A stretch of 64,000 bases of DNA, taken from contig PHDN01000007.1 in assembly GCA_002840975.1 (NCBI GenBank), forward strand, positions 62,001-126,000. Direction: 5' to 3'. A program made the position numbers and the translations under genes. This document shows, one piece after another, positions 18,429 through 28,000 of this stretch; the stretch's first letter is position 1; each line of letters opens with the position of its first letter. Source of the stretch: Bacteroidetes bacterium HGW-Bacteroidetes-16. GTDB lineage: Bacteria; Bacteroidota; Bacteroidia; Bacteroidales; F082. A model generated the notes under the pieces. It was not told where the DNA came from. It saw only the letters and a program-made list of their open reading frames with translations, and did no database searches.

Positions 18429-20072
18429 TTAAGGTATCCACCAGAGTTTGGTTTCCGGCGTATCGCCCCCTTGATTTGCAACAGCATCTGTCCAGTTGGC
18501 CGTGTTGTATTCAACTTCGGATGGGGGATAAGGCAATCTGTAATGATGGATAAGCTCGCCTTCTCTGGGGGTCATCCCAGTCCTTCGTGCCAAAGCATAG
18601 GCTTCACCTGGTTGTCTGAAGGCATCCAGCCACCGCTGAGTATAAATAAAAGCCAATTTCTCTTCATCTGTAGTGGCATTCCATAATCCAAATGCGTTTT
18701 GTACTGAAAACTGACCTAAGTTAGATGGAATTTGAATTAACTCAGGAAAAGTCATTCCTGATGAAGGTAACTTTGACTTATCGGCTACCTCCATCCACCA
18801 GTCAACAGAAGCATTTAGTCCGTTCATATACTCATTTTCTCCCTGATCAGGATCCTGAGGAAGGCCAATCCCCCTGAAATAAACTTCGGCCAGGATAAAA
18901 TGAATTTCAGCCCCGGTAATTAAAGGAATGGGCATGAAATCTTCATCTCTTACAATAAAATAATTGAAAGGTGAATAAATACAAGTTTCACCCTTTATAT
19001 CAAAGGCTCCTGTCTGGTCACGGTGTGAATCGTAAGGTATTCCACCTGATGGTGTTGTACTTGCTTCAGGAATTTGTGGGTAAGCCACCCACTTGTTCAC
19101 ATTGTTTGTTTCAAAGAAGATATAGGCACGGGGATCGAAAATCCCACTGCCATCGATGCTGTCGTTGTAGGATAGCTGATGCCAGATATTGGAACCCATT
19201 CGCAGGTTCTTATGTTCCCGGAACGACCAGTTCAAACTGGTATTTTTAAACCCCATTTGTAACGGCCATAAACAGGCGCTTTCCCCTAAATATTCTGTAA
19301 AATGATACCCCAGAAATATGGGTCTTGCATTTTCAACAATTCCTTTTATGATCTCACCCGCAAGAGCGGGTTCTTTTTCGCTCATGCGCAAGGCATATCT
19401 CAATCGTAATGAGTTGGCGAATTTTTGCCATTTTAGCATATCACCACCAAATAGCGCATCGAAGCCGGAGAATGTGGGGAAGGGTTCTTCGGTAACGGCG
19501 GTTACATCAATGTTTTCATCACACCATTTAAGTTCGTCGAGCAAGAAGGTGTAGATGGATTCCTGGGAGTCGAATGTTGGCCTGAGATATTCCAAATCCT
19601 GATATCCATAACCGGCATTTATAAAGGGCATGTCCCCAAAAATATCGGTTATTTTAAAGGTTTTGTACGCAAGTACAATCTTCAGCATGGCTCGCATATT
19701 GTTCGCCTCTGCTGAATCAGGCAGTAGCTTAAACCGGTTTTCCAATTCGCGTATGGCGGGCAGGGTATGATAATAATTGCTCCACATATCTTCTGTGCCA
19801 ATGGTGAAGTTTCCCCATGCCTCTTTGGTTAAGGCTGCTAACTGGGTTTGTTTGTACAATATTTCGTTGTTAATATACATCTGTTCGTTCCCACTTGGAA
19901 CCAACGACTCAATGGCACCATTAAACAGCGATCCGTCACTGGCAGTGGTAAAACCATAGGGGTTGGTGTTTATTTTATCAAAATCCTTGGTGCAGGAACC
20001 GAAGAATAGTGTGAGAATTAACACGAAAGAGATATGTGGTAGGGGCGATTTCATAATATTTGTGTTATTCAT
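18429..20072 (-). CDS. SusD/RagB family surface glycan- or peptide-binding lipoprotein
   Basis: A 547-residue outer-membrane lipoprotein that captures ligand and closes over its SusC partner. The lipobox is LFFGSC with Cys27, followed by TKDFDKINTNPYG, typical of the SusD-like group 2 branch. TPR-like helical segments such as ANNMRAMLKIVLAYKTFKITDIFGDMPF and the C-terminal YTQRWLDAFRQPGEAYALARR are classic SusD. Translation could start at 20072 or at the second Met (20054), which sits closer to the signal peptide. It is 40 bp downstream of susC. The ligand is unknown; the neighbouring PNGase-like gene hints at glycoprotein or N-glycan fragments. Confidence 0.92.
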   Translation of the reverse strand: MNNTNIMKSPLPHISFVLILTLFFGSCTKDFDKINTNPYGFTTASDGSLFNGAIESLVPSGNEQMYINNEILYKQTQLAALTKEAWGNFTIGTEDMWSNYYHTLPAIRELENRFKLLPDSAEANNMRAMLKIVLAYKTFKITDIFGDMPFINAGYGYQDLEYLRPTFDSQESIYTFLLDELKWCDENIDVTAVTEEPFPTFSGFDALFGGDMLKWQKFANSLRLRYALRMSEKEPALAGEIIKGIVENARPIFLGYHFTEYLGESACLWPLQMGFKNTSLNWSFREHKNLRMGSNIWHQLSYNDSIDGSGIFDPRAYIFFETNNVNKWVAYPQIPEASTTPSGGIPYDSHRDQTGAFDIKGETCIYSPFNYFIVRDEDFMPIPLITGAEIHFILAEVYFRGIGLPQDPDQGENEYMNGLNASVDWWMEVADKSKLPSSGMTFPELIQIPSNLGQFSVQNAFGLWNATTDEEKLAFIYTQRWLDAFRQPGEAYALARRTGMTPREGELIHHYRLPYPPSEVEYNTANWTDAVANQGGDTPETKLWWIP

Positions 20073-20112
20073 TGTGCTGTGTTTTAATTAACTCAGTTGA
20101 CTATATTGAAAA

Positions 20113-23100
20113 TTAAAAAGAGGCATTTATCCCAAAAGTAATTGATCTGGAACTCGGCATGGAGGCCCATTCAAATCCCTGTGCATTTCCTGAACCCATG
20201 ATTCCTTCCGGATTAATTTTGTCAGGTAGTGTGGTGTAAATATAAAACAAGTCTCTTCCTACAATGGAGAGCTTCAGGTTTTGAAAAACCTTTGTTTTAT
20301 TGATAAATTTCTGAGGGAATGAGTAGGACACAGAGATCTCCCGCATTTTTACCCATGTGTTTTCAACAACACCAGGAGTGGATAGAAATTTTCCCCAACC
20401 TCCGGCATTTGGTAAATATTTATAATAATAATGAACCACCTTATCGTTGGGAGTTCCATCTTCGTGCACCCCATCAAGTATGATTCCAATGTTACTCGTA
20501 TTGCCGGCAGGATCGGTATAGGGCAATCCGCCTCCTTCTCTTTCAATCAATGTTTGAGGGCTTTGACCGGATTGAAGGCCAATAACATAGGAACCGGAAT
20601 AGATATCTCCCCCCCATTTTGTATCAATCAGAGTCCCTAACCGAAATCCCTTGTAATACAGTTCGGTATACCAGCCGCCAATAAAGTCCGGTGATGCATT
20701 CCCAATGGGGACTCTTGTATCAGTTGTCAAATACTTCGTGCCTTCATCGTTGACTACCCGATGTCCATTTTCGTCGTATATATAATCATATCCGTATATG
20801 GTTCCATATTCATCACCTTCCCGCAAAGCAATCCCAGGTCCGTTTAAACCCCATATATCAGCAAGTGGAAATACTTCGGCATTTTCACCGAGGCTTACAA
20901 TATGGTTTCTGTTTCTTGACAAGTTAATTCCTGTTTTAAATAAGATGGTTGGTGTTTGAATAGGAACCGCATTCAGTACAATTTCAAATCCTTTATTTGA
21001 AAGAGTTCCTTCGTTTATGGTAATATATGAAGCACCGGAGGAAGCCGGTATTGGTAAGCCTGGAAGAATCTGAGAATAGCTATAAGAATAATAGTAAGTA
21101 AAGTCAAAATCAATGCGGTTTTCAAAAAAGCCCAGGTTAATCCCGCCTTCATAGGCATCTACCCATTGGGGTGTTAATTTGAATGGGGGTATTGATCCTG
21201 GAAAGTAAGTTGTTTGCTCTCCTCCAAAGTTACCTGTTGAATAGTAAAAATCGGTCATATATGGAGTACCTGTACCCGCTCCTGTTTGTGCAATGCCTCC
21301 CCGCAGTTTTACAAAATTCAGCCAGGATGCTTTGTCCTGGATATGAAACGCTTCGGAAGCAATGAAACTTACAGAAACCGAAGGATAAAAAAATGAATTG
21401 CTATAGGCAGGCAGGGTAGACGACCAGTCGTTTCTTCCGGTTAACTCTACAAATAGATAGTTATCATATGAAAAGTTTACAAATGAAAATACAGAATTAG
21501 TTCTTTCTCTACGTATTCCTTCACCTGCTACCATTTCAGAGGCAGTATTTCCTGGCCGATCAACAATGGTATTACCGTATTCATCTGTTGTATAGGTAGT
21601 TTCAGTAAAATTACCAAACATATACATGTTCGGATAATACCATGTTCCTGAATGTCCGCTCATGGTGTACAAATCAGAGTCCCATCGACTGGCTCCAACC
21701 ATAACTTTAGTGCTTATTTTGGAGTTGAAGATATTTGATTGTTCTCCGGTAAGAAAAGCTTCGAAAATATCAGAGTACGTACGACTTATACTTTTGCCAT
21801 AATAACCCTCCTTTAACCCGATGACATCTATTGGTTTATTCCGGGTTTCTGATTGTTCCAGCGTAAAATCTCTTCCTACCCGACTCGACAAATTTAACCA
21901 GGAGGTGATGTCGTAAGTAAGGGTAAGTCCTCCAAGATAATTATCCCGTTTCAACGTAGTATTGTTGTTGTAAAAATTCCACCATAAATTGGGATTTATA
22001 TCATTGTACGGATATCCTTCCTGCGGGTTTTGTGAACCATCAGCGTAAGCATAGTTTTCTTTTTCTAATCCCTTGTAACTTCTTGGCCATGAATATAGAT
22101 AGCCTTTGTTGAATGAATTATAGTCTTCTCCCAATAAAGGACTGTTTAATCGGTTATAATTGGTGTAGGTTAAAGAAAGATCTGCTCTTACCTTATCTGA
22201 TATTTTGAGATTGGTTCCCAGGTTGATGGTGGTGCGATCGTAATCACTGTTGTTAATAATGGCTTTGTGGTCCTGCCGGGTGATGGAAACGCGCATGGTT
22301 CCTACGTCGCCACCACCAGATGCGGCAATATTATGTGTTTGTGTAGTTCCGGTATGAAAGTTCGATTTATAATTATCGGGCTGAGGTGAATAGGACCGCA
22401 TTTCACCATCCCACCATTTCACCATCTGCCCTTCCATTTTTGGTCCCCACGAAACAGCAGAACCATAGTATCCAAATTCTGCTGTGGTAGAGGAGGTACC
22501 GCCTTGTTGGTCGATGATTAAATTGCCGTTTCCATAGTTGGGGAGTAGTGCGGTGTCGCCATTCATGGGGAAAGTTGGAGGTGTAAAGGATACCGGACCT
22601 CCAAAACCGTAGGTGTTTTGAACTTCTCTAAAACGGTAAGGTTGTATCATTTTTTGGCTAAAATTGTATGTTAAGCCAATACCTTTCCCTTTCTTACCCC
22701 TTTTGGTGGTAATTAGAATGACACCATTGGCTCCTTTTGAACCATATAAGGCAGAAGCAGCACCCCCTTTTAGAATAGTATAGTCTTCAATGTCCAGCGG
22801 GTTAATGTCTCCGATCGGGTTGCCCCAATCGGTGCCCCTTCCAATATTTTCCAGTCCGGAGGTATTATCCATCGGAACATTGTCGACTACAATTAAGGGT
22901 TGGTTATTTCCAATAAGGTTATTGTTACCCCGGATAGTAATTCGCGTGGAACCTCCATCCACACCATCGCCTTGTGAAATCTGTACACCAGCCGATCTGC
23001 CAACAATGGCATCAATTACGTTGGGTGCGTTGGATTGTACGATCAGATCGACATCCATTTTCTGGGTTGAATAGCCAATCTCACGTTGCTGGCGTTTTAC

Positions 23101-23433
23101 GCCCAGGGCTGTAACCACTACCTCACCTAATTCGTTGACTGAAACCTGCATGACCATGTTGATCACTTTATTTGTTCCAACCGGTATTTCCTGTGGAGCA
23201 TACCCCAGATATGTCACAGCCAGCGTATCGGTACCGACAACACCGGATAGTGAAAAATCACCGTCTATATTGGTAACAGTTCCCGTCAGGGTGCCTTTAA
23301 TCATGATGGATACTCCGGGCAAACCCTGGTCATCTTCCGCAGAGGTGATCTTACCGGTAACTGTGCGTTCCTGAGCCTTAATGCCCAAAACAACAACAAG
23401 TAAAAAGGTTAGAGTAAGTAGAATTTTTTTCAT
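20113..23433 (-). CDS. SusC/RagA family TonB-linked outer membrane transporter
   Basis: A 1106-residue TonB-dependent transporter of the SusC type. It has a signal peptide (about 1-20), a carboxypeptidase-like regulatory domain (about 22-108, TVTGKITSAEDDQGLPGVSI), a plug domain (about 115-240, with LIVVDNVPMDN and GSKGANGVILITTKRG) and a 22-stranded barrel ending in a terminal Phe (SRSITFGINASF). No extra N-terminal STN domain is seen, so it is not expected to signal to a sigma/anti-sigma pair. With the SusD just downstream it forms the usual import pair for large glycans or peptides. Its start is 41 bp after the lacI stop. Confidence 0.95.
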   Translation of the reverse strand: MKKILLTLTFLLVVVLGIKAQERTVTGKITSAEDDQGLPGVSIMIKGTLTGTVTNIDGDFSLSGVVGTDTLAVTYLGYAPQEIPVGTNKVINMVMQVSVNELGEVVVTALGVKRQQREIGYSTQKMDVDLIVQSNAPNVIDAIVGRSAGVQISQGDGVDGGSTRITIRGNNNLIGNNQPLIVVDNVPMDNTSGLENIGRGTDWGNPIGDINPLDIEDYTILKGGAASALYGSKGANGVILITTKRGKKGKGIGLTYNFSQKMIQPYRFREVQNTYGFGGPVSFTPPTFPMNGDTALLPNYGNGNLIIDQQGGTSSTTAEFGYYGSAVSWGPKMEGQMVKWWDGEMRSYSPQPDNYKSNFHTGTTQTHNIAASGGGDVGTMRVSITRQDHKAIINNSDYDRTTINLGTNLKISDKVRADLSLTYTNYNRLNSPLLGEDYNSFNKGYLYSWPRSYKGLEKENYAYADGSQNPQEGYPYNDINPNLWWNFYNNNTTLKRDNYLGGLTLTYDITSWLNLSSRVGRDFTLEQSETRNKPIDVIGLKEGYYGKSISRTYSDIFEAFLTGEQSNIFNSKISTKVMVGASRWDSDLYTMSGHSGTWYYPNMYMFGNFTETTYTTDEYGNTIVDRPGNTASEMVAGEGIRRERTNSVFSFVNFSYDNYLFVELTGRNDWSSTLPAYSNSFFYPSVSVSFIASEAFHIQDKASWLNFVKLRGGIAQTGAGTGTPYMTDFYYSTGNFGGEQTTYFPGSIPPFKLTPQWVDAYEGGINLGFFENRIDFDFTYYYSYSYSQILPGLPIPASSGASYITINEGTLSNKGFEIVLNAVPIQTPTILFKTGINLSRNRNHIVSLGENAEVFPLADIWGLNGPGIALREGDEYGTIYGYDYIYDENGHRVVNDEGTKYLTTDTRVPIGNASPDFIGGWYTELYYKGFRLGTLIDTKWGGDIYSGSYVIGLQSGQSPQTLIEREGGGLPYTDPAGNTSNIGIILDGVHEDGTPNDKVVHYYYKYLPNAGGWGKFLSTPGVVENTWVKMREISVSYSFPQKFINKTKVFQNLKLSIVGRDLFYIYTTLPDKINPEGIMGSGNAQGFEWASMPSSRSITFGINASF

Positions 23434-23474
23434 ATTGTAGATTTATATTGCATTTTCCACTCAATTATTACATT

Positions 23475-24500
23475 TTAAACACCTCTCCCACACGACCTTC
23501 TCTTTATTAGTTTCACGGGTAATAGTACCTGTTTTTTATCTGTTGTTAAGCCATTGATTTCATCCAGCAGAATATTTACAGCGCATTCGCCGATTTCTTC
23601 AACGGGTTGGGCAACAGCAGTTATGGTAGGACAGCTCAACCGGAATAAATCAATATCATCAAAACTCACCATGGCAACATCCAGGGGTATATTGATATTC
23701 ATTTCATTCAGATATTCCATACAGGCCACCGTTATGTTATTATTAACCGAGAACAGTGCGTCGATTTTATACGGAGGTTCCAGTAACTCACTTAATACAG
23801 CCCTTACCTGCTGCCGTATGTCAGAACAGTTAATGGTTCGGATTAATTTATTGTTGGCCCTTATTCCGTTATTTTTAAGCGCACTTCGATAGCCACGTTC
23901 CCTGTCTGCAATGGTGCTTAAATAGGTTGGGGAAATTTTTAGTAAACCGATTTTCCGGTATCCGTTTTTTATCAGTTGTTCCGTGGCTTCATAGGCCCCG
24001 GTAAAATTATCGACACCCGCAAAATTTGATGTTAATTTGGGCAATTTCCGGTCGATTAAAACGAATGGATAGTTTTCCTTCTTTAGCCATGAAAAAACGG
24101 CACCATTTTTCTGGGTCGTAGAAATGATAATCCCGTCAACCTGCCGTTCTTTCAGCATGTTAATCAATTCAATTTCTTTTTCAGGATTTTCGTCGGAGCT
24201 GCAAAAAATCAAATTGTAGTGATGTTGGTTTGCCACCTCCTCGATTTTCTTGGCCATTTTGGCATAAAAAGTATTTGAAATGTCGGCCACAATAAGACCA
24301 AGGGTTTGCGTTTTGCCAAGACGTAAACCTCTGGCCATGTGATTTGGCTTGTAGTTCATTTCTCTGGCTCTTTCCAATACGATTTTCTGCGTTTTGGAAC
24401 TGATGCCATTTTTATCTCCCTGATCATTTAAAACGAAAGAGACCAGTGTTTTAGATACGTTTAGGCTTCTGGCAATATCGCTGAGAGATTTTTTTTTCAA
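23475..24500 (-). CDS. LacI family transcriptional regulator
   Basis: A 341-residue regulator: N-terminal LacI helix-turn-helix (SLSDIARSLNVSKTLVSFVL, about 4-23), hinge helix region (NHMARGLRLGKT) and periplasmic-binding-protein-like sugar sensor domain (about 60-335). It probably binds a sugar ligand and controls the downstream susC-susD-PNGase-like genes, with which it shares strand and close spacing (41 bp). A perfect-arm palindrome (TAAATC-6 nt-GATTTA, 24516-24533) just upstream of its own start is a candidate operator. LacI control is less common for SusCD loci than hybrid two-component systems, and one of the latter lies divergently next door. Confidence 0.92.
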   Translation of the reverse strand: MKKKSLSDIARSLNVSKTLVSFVLNDQGDKNGISSKTQKIVLERAREMNYKPNHMARGLRLGKTQTLGLIVADISNTFYAKMAKKIEEVANQHHYNLIFCSSDENPEKEIELINMLKERQVDGIIISTTQKNGAVFSWLKKENYPFVLIDRKLPKLTSNFAGVDNFTGAYEATEQLIKNGYRKIGLLKISPTYLSTIADRERGYRSALKNNGIRANNKLIRTINCSDIRQQVRAVLSELLEPPYKIDALFSVNNNITVACMEYLNEMNINIPLDVAMVSFDDIDLFRLSCPTITAVAQPVEEIGECAVNILLDEINGLTTDKKQVLLPVKLIKRRSCGRGV

Positions 24501-25027
24501 AGCATGAAATTTTACTAAATCAATTTAGATTTAACTTCTTAATCCATATTAGCTGATATACAACATTTTAAAAAAATAAATGTAACAGTGTGTAAAAATA
24601 AAATATTAAATAATACAATTGGTTTTCTACATGAATTTATTTTGTGTTCCACAAATAGTTTGATGCAGTTTTGTTAAAACGAAGATAGATTCCTCTGATA
24701 AAAAAAATAGTAAAGTGCATTCGAATTAATTCCTGGCATGGGAGCAATGGATTTGAACCATGACTCCATATTATTTTGATAGGTTACAACTTTATCCGTT
24801 GGTTTTATAAAGAATAAAACAGGAAATAAAGAATCAATTGTAATTTTTGGGGGCCTTTGTTCAATGTGGTGGGAAGGCTGAAACTATTGACATGGGAAGA
24901 ATGAATACCACCTCTGGTAAGTAACCTAAACATGCCTGAACTCAGTCTTTAATCCATATCGCTATATCCTGAAATGAGCCGACATTAATATAAATTTGGC
25001 AAGCCTAATTACCTATATTTGCCGCCA
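24501..25027. promoter_or_regulatory. Divergent control region between lacI and the hybrid two-component gene
   Basis: A 527-bp AT-rich spacer without a gene. It holds the candidate LacI operator at 24516-24533. Two TAnnTTTG elements precede the regulator gene on the plus strand: TAAATTTG at 24991-24998 (leader of about 25 nt) and TATATTTGC at 25014-25022 (would give a leaderless message). At 24734-24768 the minus strand resembles the 3' end of a tRNA (GGTTCAAATCC followed by GCTCCCA), with no upstream tRNA body. Confidence 0.5.
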
Positions 25028-28000
25028 ATGGTGAAGCTCATTATTAAAATACTTGTCATTCAATTCCTTTCTCTTACCATGGCTTACAGTCAGGTATTAG
25101 ATGTTACAGATTTATACCCTGCTCACAAATATTATTTCCCTCATTTTGAATACCTCGGCGATGACGCTGGCTTTTATGCCGACAGGATCAGCACTATGGT
25201 CGAAGATCACAAAGGCTACGTGTGGATCGGGACTCTGGGCAGTGGACTGGTGAAGTATAATGGATATACATACTATTCTTTTTTATTCGACCCTTCTAAT
25301 ACTTTTTCACTGCCTGGTAATGATATAGTTTCCATATTTGAAGATTCAAGAAAGATTCTTTGGGTAGGAACCGACAATGGGTTATGTTATTATCAACCCG
25401 GTTCAAACCAGTTTATAACGGTAAAATTCGATTCGACAAACGATTTGACAGAAGTCTTTCAGGTATTTTCTAAAATAGAAGAGAACGAGGATGGTGATTT
25501 GTTCCTCAATTCCAATATTGGCATTACAGTACTCAGAAATATAAAAGAAACCTACCTTTTAGAACATAATAAACCAACATTAAATATCGACTCCATTGGT
25601 GCATCGATTATACAAATAAAGATACCGGAATTCGACAAAATCCTGGGCGCGAAAACAATTAGAGACCTGACATTCGACCAGAGCTATAAACTATGGATAT
25701 TGACCAATGACGATATTGGAATCTTAGCATTTAAGTTACCAAATAATCTTCATCATACGGTGAATGATAGTATTAATGGCACCTACCAGCTCGTGGCTGA
25801 TATAAAATCAGGTGATGAAATAAATATAGATAAGGAGAATGCCCTCTGGGTATATACCAAGGATTATCTGGTAAATATTCGTACAGGATTGAAAGATTAT
25901 GAAGTCACCAAAATACCCAATACAACGGTTCCCTATAAAGATGATTTTAAAAACAATGGTAAGCCTGATAAGAAATTGTGGTTAGGGAGTTACTGGAATG
26001 ATTTAATCATGTATGATGATGCTGGCAAGAAAGAATATCCTTTAACATTTAAAACAGAGGATGTCAATACGCTGTACCAAAAAAAAGTGAGTTGTTTTTT
26101 ACGGACCAGGTCCGATGTCATTTTTATCGGAACTAAATGGGGTGGTTTGTATAAATTCAATCCCAAAACCCTATTGTCGTATACCCATGCAAACCTCCAA
26201 AACCTTCATCTCCAGCAAAAGGAAAACCTCAGGTTTGTTTATGAAGATTCGAAAGGTTTTATTTGGCTGATTTCACAATCCCTGTATCGATGTAATCCAA
26301 ATACCGGAGAAATACTTGATACTTTTGATTTAAATCATTTGAACAAAAAATATTATTTCGCCAATAAAATGCTCGAGGATAGCAAAGGCCGTTTTTGGGT
26401 TGGAATGGAATATATTGGATTGTATTTTCTGAATATTCAAAAAGACAGGAAAACCATTAAATCAGATTATCACCATGTAATTGATTCAAAAACAGTCACC
26501 TCCTTAATTGAGGATAGCAACAAGCATATTTGGGTTGCAACAAATTTTAATAATGAAGAGACTCTTGAGAGCAAGACCGAATTATACAAAATTAACCAGG
26601 ATGGCAGAATAATAGGAACATACCTGATTGGAAATTGGAATGAGCCTTATTGGAATGACACAAAGCATTTCATCTATCAAATATATGCAGACAAGAAAGG
26701 ATTTATCTGGCTGGCAACAGGTTTTGGTTTGATCAGGTTTTCTGAGGACACACATGAATTGATAAACTACTCATATCCTGAATCAGACAGTATTTCCATT
26801 GTTAATGATAAACTGCAATCGATTTGTCCTGACCCAAAAAATCCAGAACGTTTTTTATGGCTTGGATCTGATGGGGGAGGCTTATTGTGTTTTGATATCG
26901 AACACTCAAATTTCAAAATCTCATCCCAAAAACCAGGATTGCCAAGTAATAAGATATCATCGATACTGGCGGATGATTCAGGGAACCTGTGGATAGGTAC
27001 CGATCGCGGTATCGTGAGGGCAATTTTGAATAACCAAGGTGGGAACATCTCTGAAATCACGATATATAATATTTCAGATGGATTGATAACCAGTAATTTT
27101 ACAAATTATTATGGTGCCAATGCTTTGAAAACAAAAAGTGGGAATTTAATTTTCTCCGGGCCAAAAGGTTTCCAGTTATTTGACCCTAAGAATATTATTA
27201 GTGATGAATATTTCCCCTTTTTAGAAATATCGAATTTATGGATAAATTATGAGCCTGCTAATTTTGGTCAGTCCGGCTCCCCATTGAAGCAACCAGTATC
27301 ACTCACTAAATACCTCAGTCTGCCTTATGATAAAAACACACTTGGTTTTGAAGCAACAGCACTGGATTTCAGAAATACAGACCAATTAACCTATGCCTTT
27401 AAACTTGATAATTATGACAATGATTGGATTGTTACTCAAAATAGCAGGGTCGTTCAATATACAAAGCTTCCTCCAGGTAATTACACCCTAAAAGTAAAAG
27501 TTGCAAACCATGAAGGCGTTTGGATTAAAGAGGACACCGAATTAAAGATACAGATTGAAAAACCCTGGTGGGCGAACAACTATGTGTATTTACTTTATGC
27601 CGGAATCATAATTGCCGTTTTTTGGTTTTTATTCAGGGTTCAGATTGGAAAGCAAAGAATGGAGATGAAAATAGAATTAAATGAAAAGGAAGCGCTTAAG
27701 TTAAAGGAACTGGATAAAATGAAATCCAGGTTTTTTGCAAATATTTCTCATGAATTTAAAACTCCCCTTACCTTGATATTGAATCCGGTTGAGAATATGT
27801 TAAATAACGAGGACAAGGGTACAGACCGGGAATCACTGTTGATGATTCAGCGTAATGCCAAACAGCTTCAGCAATATATAACCGAAATACTTGAATTGTC
27901 AATGTTAGAAGCCAATCAATTGGTGCTTTCATTGCGAAAACTTGATATCATAAAGTACGCTCGTTACATGCTGGCTGCTTTTGAATCGCTGGCAAAACAA

